From contig JAHHSK010000035.1 in the NCBI GenBank assembly GCA_020025255.1, positions 1 through 20,216 of the forward strand: 20,216 bases of DNA. The letters run 5' to 3'. The position numbers and the translations under genes were made by a program. Shown here in pieces: positions 14,852-20,216 of this stretch. This DNA is from Ruthenibacterium sp. GTDB taxonomy: Bacteria; Bacillota; Clostridia; Oscillospirales; Ruminococcaceae. The stretch's first letter is position 1; each line of letters starts with the position of its first letter. Under the pieces are notes generated by a model. That model ran no database searches, was not told the DNA's origin, and worked only from the letters and a program-made list of their open reading frames with translations.

Positions 14852-15874
14852 CTACAGCTTCAAGACTGCATGTTCCCTGGTGGAACGGTAGATCGAACAG
14901 ATGACACGAACCGCGTCCATGGCTTGCTGCGGCGGGATCATCACAGGGCGGTCATCCCGCAGCGCCTGTGCAATATCACCCAGCAGTGCAATGTGACCAT
15001 CGATCGTGATATCGGTATTGGATTTGGAGCCGCCGACGCGCGCACCGGCATCCGGGCGAAGGGGCGCACTGGCTTCGTCGATGAAATCCCAGGATACGAT
15101 GCCCTGATCGTTGAAGCAGACACTGCCCTTTTCCCCGTGGATCGCAAACGAGGTGGAAAAACCGGGATATGCGGTGGTTGCCGCGTTAATGGTGCACAGA
15201 CAGCCCTTTTTCATGCACAGCAAAGCGCTTGCCGTATCTTCTACCGCAATATCGCGCGCGAGCGTGCGGGCTTGACCGTACAGTGTATCCACCTTGTCAT
15301 CCAGCATCCAAAGAATCAAATCGACACCGTGCACACCCTGATTCATCAATGCGCCGCCGCCGTCCTGATCCCATGTGCCGCGCCATCCTGCGCTGTTGTA
15401 GTAGGCCTGATCGCGGTAATATTTCAAATCGGCATGCGCAAGGCAGACCCGGCCGAGCTTTCCTTCGCGAATGGCATTGCGCACTGCAACTGCGGCAGGC
15501 ATCAGGCGGCGCTGGAAAATGCACTGCATTTTGACCCCGGATTTTTCAACCTCACGCACTACGCTTTCCATGCGTTCCGGTGTGATTTCCATGGGCTTTT
15601 CACACACGATCGCCTTGCCGGCATGGGCTGCCTTGATGCAGATTTCGCCGTGTGTGCCGCTGGGGACACAAACGCAGACAATATCGACCTGCGGGTCTTT
15701 CATCACATCATCGGCGTTATAATAAACCTTTTTTGCGCCGTGTTCTTTCGCAAATTCATCTGCTTTTTCGGGGATGATGTCGCAAACCGCATAAAGGGTT
15801 TCCTGCGGCAGACGGGCAAGGGCTTTGGCGTGTGTCAGTGCAATGACGCCGCAGCCGACAATAGCAAAATTCAT
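14852..15874 (-). CDS. Gfo/Idh/MocA family oxidoreductase, WlbA/inositol dehydrogenase-like
   Basis: The 340-residue protein has the Rossmann start FAIVGCGVIALTHAKAL (3-19), the catalytic EKP motif (92-94) and the substrate-domain block GGGALMNQGVHGVD (172-185) with H182, plus KYYR (151-154) and WRGTW (164-168). These resemble WlbA/WbpB-type UDP-sugar dehydrogenases and related inositol or glycoside 3-dehydrogenases. Length is normal for the family. It is clearly different from the 430-residue paralogue at 9191 and lacks that protein's cysteine insert. The ATG at 15874 follows AAGGAAGG by 7 bases; an in-frame start at 15907 would lie upstream of this site. A palindromic candidate operator lies just upstream. 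It is also downstream of ptsI-ptsH on the same strand with no clear terminator between, so read-through from ptsH is possible. The exact substrate is unknown. Confidence 0.9.
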   Translation of the reverse strand: MNFAIVGCGVIALTHAKALARLPQETLYAVCDIIPEKADEFAKEHGAKKVYYNADDVMKDPQVDIVCVCVPSGTHGEICIKAAHAGKAIVCEKPMEITPERMESVVREVEKSGVKMQCIFQRRLMPAAVAVRNAIREGKLGRVCLAHADLKYYRDQAYYNSAGWRGTWDQDGGGALMNQGVHGVDLILWMLDDKVDTLYGQARTLARDIAVEDTASALLCMKKGCLCTINAATTAYPGFSTSFAIHGEKGSVCFNDQGIVSWDFIDEASAPLRPDAGARVGGSKSNTDITIDGHIALLGDIAQALRDDRPVMIPPQQAMDAVRVICSIYRSTREHAVLKL

Positions 15875-15911
15875 GATCGATAAACCTTCCTTTGCTGCGA
15901 TAAGCAAATTA

Positions 15912-15942
15912 AAGCAATGATTGCTTGTTTAACCTGATTATA
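15912..15942 (-). promoter_or_regulatory. Candidate promoter -10 and palindromic operator of the second Gfo/Idh/MocA gene
   Basis: A perfect TATAAT (15942-15937, minus) is followed about 10 bases downstream by the perfect palindrome AAGCAAT-G-ATTGCTT (15912-15926), at roughly +4 to +18 of the transcript. A further half-site, AAGCAAAT, is at 15902-15909. The -35 for this -10 is poor. An alternative promoter is TTGAAC (16000-15995) with TAAGAT (15976-15971) at 18 bp. The layout suggests a roadblock-type repressor site. Confidence 0.55.
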
Positions 15943-16056
15943 ACGAAACCGGGCAGAGGATTCATGCATTATCTTACATTCTTTTTTGCATTTCGTTCAA
16001 AGGAAATTGGGCTTTTATTGAATTGTACAAACGCTTGGAACGGCAGCAGGCAGGGC

Positions 16057-16317
16057 TTATAATTTTTCGGAAGAGAAAAGCGTCAAAATCTCGTGCGCCG
16101 CCTGCTCCTCATCCGGGCCGGAGCAAACGATCGTCAGTTCCTGCCCCTGCTTTGCGCAAAGCAGCATCACGCTCAGGATCTGCTTTGCGTTGGCAGACCG
16201 TCCGCATACGGAAATGCGGATATCACAGACAAAACCGCACGCAAGGCGAACCAGCAGCCCGGCAGGGCGCGCGTGCAGCCCCAGTTCATCGTGGATCACA
16301 TACTGGAATTCCTTCAT
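16057..16317 (-). CDS. ptsH: Phosphocarrier protein HPr, without the regulatory Ser46
   Basis: The 86-residue protein is HPr of the sugar phosphotransferase system, which passes phosphate from enzyme I to EIIA proteins in the cytoplasm. It has the active-site LGLHARPAG with H15 and R17 and normal HPr length. In Gram-positive HPr the segment after the first helix reads as K-S-I with Ser46 as the HPr kinase target. Here the equivalent is AKQIL (44-48), with Gln at position 46. This HPr should therefore carry phosphate for transport but should not act as the CcpA co-repressor through Ser46. The ATG at 16317 has GAGG 6 bases upstream, inside the end of ptsI, and overlaps ptsI by 32 bases, so translation is probably coupled. 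No clear terminator follows before the next minus-strand gene. Confidence 0.92.
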   Translation of the reverse strand: MKEFQYVIHDELGLHARPAGLLVRLACGFVCDIRISVCGRSANAKQILSVMLLCAKQGQELTIVCSGPDEEQAAHEILTLFSSEKL

Positions 16318-17929
16318 ATGGAACCTCGCTTTCACAAATGATCTTTTTAAGCGGCAAAATGTGTTCCGGCACAGTGGAAAGTTCATCAAACCCCATTTGC
16401 AGCAGCTGCTGCGTGACGGAAAAATCACTGCTGAGCGTACCGCACAGCCCCACGGGAATGTGTGCGCGATGCGCATTTTCTGCAACCATTGCCAAAAGCC
16501 GGAATACGGCAGGATGATGCGCGTCGGCATAGCGGCCGAGTGCGGCATTCTGACGGTCGGCTGCAAGAGTATACTGTGTCAGATCGTTTGTGCCGACACT
16601 GAAAAAATCCGCGTGGCGTGCAAGCGCATCACTGATGAGTGCCGCCGCAGGCGTTTCGACCATAATGCCCAGCGGGATATCGCGGCACGCGATCCCTTCG
16701 TGCATCAGCTCCTGGCGCACCTGACGGCAGAGGCTGCGCACCTGCTGCACTTCCCAGACAGAAGAAATCAGGGGGAACATCATCCATAGATTGCCGTAAC
16801 AGGAAGCGCGATAGATCGCCCGCAGCTGCGTGCGGAACAGCGCGTGGTTGGCAAGGCAGATGCGCACACCGCGAAGGCCGAGGGCGGGGTTTTCTTCTTT
16901 TTCCAGCCCGAGATAGGGCAGGGCTTTGTCGGCCCCGGCATCCAGTGTGCGGATAATGACGCAGCGGCCCTGCATGCATTCGGCAACGGTGCGGTATGCG
17001 CAGAACAGCTCGTCTTCAGTCGGCGCATCCTCGCGCCCAAGATACAAAAATTCGCTGCGCATCAGCCCGATGCCTTCCGCCCCGTGCAGAAGCGCAGTGC
17101 GTGCCTCTTCGGGAAAGGCGATGTTGGCATATACGCCGATGCGCCGCCCGCTTTTTGTGACAGCGGGACGATCCTTATAAATCAAAAGTTCCGGCTGCGT
17201 TTCCTTTTCGGGCTGGCGCTTTGAAAGGATTCGGGCTTTGGTCGCTTCATCGGGATCGACCCAGCAGCTGCCGCTTTCACAGTCAACCAGCATTTCCCGG
17301 CCTTGCAGCCGATCAAACGGAAGATCGCAGCCCGCAAGTGCCGGAATACCGAGCGAACGCGCCAGTATGGCAGCATGACTGGTGATCGATCCGCTGTGTG
17401 TGACGATAGCCAGAATGCGTTCGCGCGGCATGCGCACGGTATCGCTTGGGGTAAGATCCCGCGCGGCAACGATGAAGGGCTCATCGGGAAACGCCTGCGC
17501 GCGCGCACGGCACAGAATGCGGACCAGGCGCTGGGAAAGATCCTGGATATCCGCACAGCGAGCCTTCATATAGTCGTCATCCAGTGCGGCAAACTGTGCA
17601 GCAAAGCCGTCTGCGGCTTCTTTCGCGGCTTCGGCGGCACTTTTTCCGTTATCGATCTGCGCATCGATATGCGAAAGGAACGAAGCATCCTCCAGCATCA
17701 AAAGCTGCATATCGAAAATCCGGGCGTTATTTTCGCCCAAGGATGCAGTGGTTTCCTCGATCAGCTGGGAAAGCTGCGCTTTGGCGGCTTGCAGTGCCTG
17801 CTGCAGCTGCGCTTTTTCGGCAGCCGGGTCCCATGGGGTGCACGCAGGCGCGCAAGAAGCCGTATCGGGAACAAAGATACGACCGCATGTGATGCCGGGA
17901 TGAATACAGATTCCGTTTCCTTTCAGCAT
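16286..17929 (-). CDS. ptsI: Phosphoenolpyruvate--protein phosphotransferase (PTS enzyme I)
   Basis: Enzyme I takes phosphate from PEP and gives it to HPr. The 547-residue protein has the phospho-histidine motif as SGSITSHAAILARSLGIPAL (179-198) with H185; canonical enzyme I has GGRTSH here. The PEP-binding barrel shows GLMRSEFLYL (288-297), TLDAGADKALPYL (328-340; usually DIGGDK), VETPAAA (424-430), GTNDLTQYT (446-454) and the catalytic cysteine in GLCG (C496). It is about 25 residues shorter than typical enzyme I (about 570), mostly at the C-terminus. The ATG at 17929 follows AAAGGAGG by 8 bases. The gene is upstream of ptsH, the reverse of the common order, and its leader contains a complete intrinsic terminator. 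All catalytic residues I can check are present, so it should be active. Confidence 0.94.
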   Translation of the reverse strand: MLKGNGICIHPGITCGRIFVPDTASCAPACTPWDPAAEKAQLQQALQAAKAQLSQLIEETTASLGENNARIFDMQLLMLEDASFLSHIDAQIDNGKSAAEAAKEAADGFAAQFAALDDDYMKARCADIQDLSQRLVRILCRARAQAFPDEPFIVAARDLTPSDTVRMPRERILAIVTHSGSITSHAAILARSLGIPALAGCDLPFDRLQGREMLVDCESGSCWVDPDEATKARILSKRQPEKETQPELLIYKDRPAVTKSGRRIGVYANIAFPEEARTALLHGAEGIGLMRSEFLYLGREDAPTEDELFCAYRTVAECMQGRCVIIRTLDAGADKALPYLGLEKEENPALGLRGVRICLANHALFRTQLRAIYRASCYGNLWMMFPLISSVWEVQQVRSLCRQVRQELMHEGIACRDIPLGIMVETPAAALISDALARHADFFSVGTNDLTQYTLAADRQNAALGRYADAHHPAVFRLLAMVAENAHRAHIPVGLCGTLSSDFSVTQQLLQMGFDELSTVPEHILPLKKIICESEVPYEGIPVCDPR

Positions 17930-17966
17930 GGCGGGAACCTCCTTTGCCGGATCAAGGAAATTGCGT

Positions 17967-18018
17967 AAAAAGAAAAAGCCGGATTCCGCAGACCGTCAAA
18001 CGGTGCAAAATCCGGGCT
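17967..18018 (-). terminator. Intrinsic terminator inside the ptsI leader (candidate attenuator)
   Basis: On the minus strand a 9-bp outer stem with one bulged base (18018-18009 with 17985-17977) and an inner 5-bp stem (18004-18000 with 17996-17992) are followed by TTTTTCTTTTT. It lies between the ptsI promoter, with predicted start near 18058, and the ptsI ribosome binding site at 17945-17938. A transcript stopping here would be about 90 nt. The structure could be an attenuator controlled by an antiterminator, or the end of a small leader RNA. Confidence 0.7.
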
Positions 18019-18064
18019 GACACGGGGCAGAAAGCGCCGGAACGTGCAGAATGATTGTGCATTC

Positions 18065-18093
18065 AGTATAACAATCCGTGCCCCGATTGTCAA
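18065..18093 (-). promoter_or_regulatory. SigA-type promoter of ptsI-ptsH
   Basis: On the minus strand a perfect TTGACA (18093-18088) and TATACT (18070-18065) have a 17-bp spacer. It lies just downstream of the peptidase-gene terminator, giving ptsI its own start site and a leader of about 130 bases. Confidence 0.88.
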
Positions 18094-18110
18094 TCGCAGG
18101 GGAACAGCAG

Positions 18111-18144
18111 AAAAAATGCGCCCCCTTATGGACAAGAGGGCGCA
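18111..18144 (-). terminator. Intrinsic terminator of the S9 peptidase gene
   Basis: A 7-bp GC-rich stem (18117-18123 and 18138-18144), one mismatch, a further 3-bp stem and a 6-base loop are followed on the minus strand by TTTTTT (18116-18111). It starts 12 bases past the peptidase stop codon. Confidence 0.88.
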
Positions 18145-18156
18145 GAAAATATACGG

Positions 18157-20142
18157 TTATTTGCTGTATGTTTCGAACCAGCGGGTGATCTCCGACAGGC
18201 GGCGCACCCGGTGTTTGGGCTTGCCGGAACGGGAAAGCTCGTGATTTTCACCGTGGAACAGAGCAAGGCGCGCAGGGACGCCGCGTGCACACAGAGCGGT
18301 GTACATCTGCAGCCCCTGCTCCAGCGGGCAGCGGTAATCCTCATCCGAATGGATGAAAAGCGTGGGCGTTTTCACGCTGGCAGCATACCGCACCGGGGAA
18401 TGCTCCCAAAGCTTTTCCGGGTTTTCAAAGAAATCTGCGCCGCATTGATCGGCGGCAAAATAAAATCCGATATCGCTTACGCCGTAAAAGCTCAGCCAGT
18501 TGCTGATCGAACGCTGCGCGGCAGCACAGCAGAAGCGATCGGTGTGGCCGATGATCCAGTTCGTCATAAAGCCGCCGTAGCTGCCGCCGGTTACGCATAC
18601 GCGCGCGGGGTCGATCTGCGGATAGGCGGCAAGCACCGCATCGGTGAAATCCATGATATTGCGGTAATCCGTTTTGCCGTAATCACCGCGGATATCCATA
18701 AAATCATTATCGCGCCCGTCGCCGCCCTTGGGGTTGCAGAAGAATACAAAATATCCCATGCCTGCCCACAGCTGCATTTCGTGATAGAATACCGGGCCGT
18801 ATACGGTTTTGGGGCCGCCGTGAATATCAAGCACAGCCGGATATTTTTTGGCAGGGTCGTAATCTTTGGGCAAAAGCACCCAGCCTTCGATATCGTATCC
18901 GCAGCTGTGGATTTTCATGGCGTGCGGCTGTGCAACGTATTTGTCCCGCAGGGCATCTTCGTTGAAGCTGCTGATCTTTTCCACTGTTTTCGCGGAAAGG
19001 TCGGCGCGGTACAGCTCCTGCAGGCGGTTATCGTACATCGCAATCAGCAGGGCTTCGTCCGTATCATCGGAAAGAGCCAGTGCGTCGATGCTGCCTTCTT
19101 TCGTGATGACGGGTGTGCTTTCGCCGTCCGGGGAAAGACGCAGCAGAACGGCATTGCCTTCGCGTGTTGCAATATGGTACAGATCATCGCCTTTGGCCTG
19201 CCATTCACTGCCGCCGCCATAGCGGCAATCGCTGCCGACGCTGCCGTACATGCTGTATTCCTCGCGCCGCACAAGGGTAAAGCTTTCGTCCGCGGGATCG
19301 AAGGCATAGACCCAATCGTTTTCATTGATGCCGAAGCGGCTGCATTCGCAGGCAGCCATAAGGATGCGATCCTTGACGCGCAGCAGCCGGGAAATGGAAA
19401 GTTCGGGATGCTCCACGACGCGGGATACTTCGCCGGTGCGCACATCCAGACGGTACAGGATGCCGTTTTTGTTCGGGCGCTTGGTGCGGAACGGCGTGCC
19501 GGAAAAATAGACGAAATCACCCATGCACACAAGGTTTTCCGCATCAAAATCGGGCGTGGTGATGCGTTCGATTTTACCGTCGCGGTAAGTGAACAGTGCC
19601 GTGCGGTGCTTATTCGTAAAGCCTGCCCCGTTGAACCAGAACGGGATCTCATCCAGCGTTTCGTAATCCGCTTCTTCTTCGTAGTGCTTTGCGGTCTGCT
19701 CCCGCTGTTCGGGCGTCATTTTGTAATAATCGGGGAAAGCGGCGTCGATATCGCCAAGCACGGCATAGCCCCAATCTGTTTTTTCCAGATACTGTGCAGC
19801 AAAGGGCAGGGTGAAGGCGTGCACGGCTTCACCGCCGTGGATGTCAAGGCGGTAGTAGGAGGTGAAGGCCTCTTTTGCCTCTTTGCGCTTTTTTTCTTTG
19901 GCAGAACGCACAGCCGGGAAGAGCAGATGCGTCTCATCCTCCCAGAAAAAGCTGCGTTCCCTGCCAAGATCGGTCAGCTGGCGCAGGGCTTTGTTTTCAT
20001 AAAGCCACAGGCGGCTTTCATAGATGTTTTCCTCTTCGTTGCATACGGAAACGACAAACGCCGCACTTTTGCCGCCGGGGGCGTATTTCAGCGCGGATAG
20101 ATAGCGGTAGCTGAGAAAATCTTTGAGTTCGATCGGTTTCAT
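18157..20142 (-). CDS. S9-family (prolyl oligopeptidase/acylaminoacyl-type) serine peptidase
   Basis: The 661-residue protein has an N-terminal beta-propeller-like region (about 1-400, with repeated short strand patterns) and a C-terminal alpha/beta-hydrolase domain. The catalytic triad is visible: Ser521 in GGSYGGF, Asp602 in DEDYRCP and His634 in HGENHELS. DIHGGPK upstream forms the oxyanion-type loop. This arrangement is typical of S9C dipeptidyl/acylaminoacyl peptidases that cleave short peptides. No signal peptide or membrane segment is seen, so it is probably cytoplasmic. The ATG at 20142 follows GGAGG by 8 bases; an ATG at 20157 overlaps that site and is unlikely. Upstream, TATAGT (20172-20167) and TATACG (20182-20177) are weak -10 candidates, the latter with TTGCAA (20206-20201) at 18 bp. 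Exact peptide preference is unknown. Confidence 0.93.
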   Translation of the reverse strand: MKPIELKDFLSYRYLSALKYAPGGKSAAFVVSVCNEEENIYESRLWLYENKALRQLTDLGRERSFFWEDETHLLFPAVRSAKEKKRKEAKEAFTSYYRLDIHGGEAVHAFTLPFAAQYLEKTDWGYAVLGDIDAAFPDYYKMTPEQREQTAKHYEEEADYETLDEIPFWFNGAGFTNKHRTALFTYRDGKIERITTPDFDAENLVCMGDFVYFSGTPFRTKRPNKNGILYRLDVRTGEVSRVVEHPELSISRLLRVKDRILMAACECSRFGINENDWVYAFDPADESFTLVRREEYSMYGSVGSDCRYGGGSEWQAKGDDLYHIATREGNAVLLRLSPDGESTPVITKEGSIDALALSDDTDEALLIAMYDNRLQELYRADLSAKTVEKISSFNEDALRDKYVAQPHAMKIHSCGYDIEGWVLLPKDYDPAKKYPAVLDIHGGPKTVYGPVFYHEMQLWAGMGYFVFFCNPKGGDGRDNDFMDIRGDYGKTDYRNIMDFTDAVLAAYPQIDPARVCVTGGSYGGFMTNWIIGHTDRFCCAAAQRSISNWLSFYGVSDIGFYFAADQCGADFFENPEKLWEHSPVRYAASVKTPTLFIHSDEDYRCPLEQGLQMYTALCARGVPARLALFHGENHELSRSGKPKHRVRRLSEITRWFETYSK

Positions 20143-20216
20143 TCTTTGATCCTCCATTCTTAGGGTACTATAAAAACGTATAAAAGCACTGTACCACAGA
20201 TTGCAAGGAGATGCAA

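Noticed and set aside
18055..20100. A 681-codon open frame on the plus strand running opposite the whole S9 peptidase gene.
   Set aside because: It is an antisense shadow caused by biased codon use on the minus strand. It has low-complexity hydrophobic and basic content, no ribosome binding site and no recognisable domain, while the minus-strand gene has a full catalytic triad.
20166..20195. GGTAC/GTACC inverted repeat upstream of the peptidase gene as an operator.
   Set aside because: Arms are only 5 bp with a spacer of about 20 bases, which is easily expected by chance.
1..20216. CRISPR arrays, insertion sequences, phage genes, tRNAs or defence systems.
   Set aside because: No spaced repeats, transposase motifs, terminal inverted repeats, tRNA-like folds or defence-type domains were found; the genes are metabolic, regulatory or housekeeping.

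Overview
The window reads as chromosomal DNA from an endospore-forming, low-oxygen-adapted Firmicute of the class Clostridia, probably from the Oscillospirales/Ruminococcaceae side. The evidence is a spoIIE gene, an AbrB/SpoVT-type transition-state regulator, clear SigA-type promoters (TTGACA-N17-TATAAT class), strong AGGAGG ribosome binding sites, PTS general proteins and a fairly GC-rich coding style. The taxon is inference. Fifteen protein genes fill almost the whole window. I see no rRNA, tRNA, CRISPR array, insertion sequence or phage gene.

Layout. Housekeeping and sporulation block (1-5640): spoIIE (-), gltX (-), then trpS (+) and abrB (+). gltX and trpS diverge from promoters whose -35 boxes abut. 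Small regulatory/cofactor block (5640-8962): an XRE-type regulator (-) that shares a terminator with abrB, a histidine phosphatase translationally coupled to a cob(I)alamin-type adenosyltransferase (+), and hemW (-).

Accessory block (9191-15874): a Gfo/Idh/MocA oxidoreductase (+), an AraC-family regulator (-), a two-gene operon of an FAD-dependent oxidoreductase and a DUF4127 protein (+), and a second Gfo/Idh/MocA oxidoreductase (-). The AraC gene and the FAD/DUF4127 operon diverge from promoters whose -10 boxes occupy the same bases. Three putative redox enzymes, a sugar-sensing-type regulator and a protein of unknown function suggest an undescribed route for oxidising a sugar, polyol or glycoside. 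This is the most interesting part of the window. No transporter or glycosidase is visible to name the substrate.

PTS and peptidase block (16057-20142): enzyme I (ptsI) lies upstream of and overlaps HPr (ptsH), the reverse of the familiar ptsH-ptsI order. HPr has Gln where the regulatory Ser46 should be. The ptsI leader carries a complete intrinsic terminator between promoter and gene, which suggests attenuation or a short leader RNA. An S9-family serine peptidase (-) closes the window.

Most convergent or tandem junctions carry clear intrinsic terminators, several of them bidirectional. Protein functions are assigned by motif recognition from the sequence alone. No database search was run.
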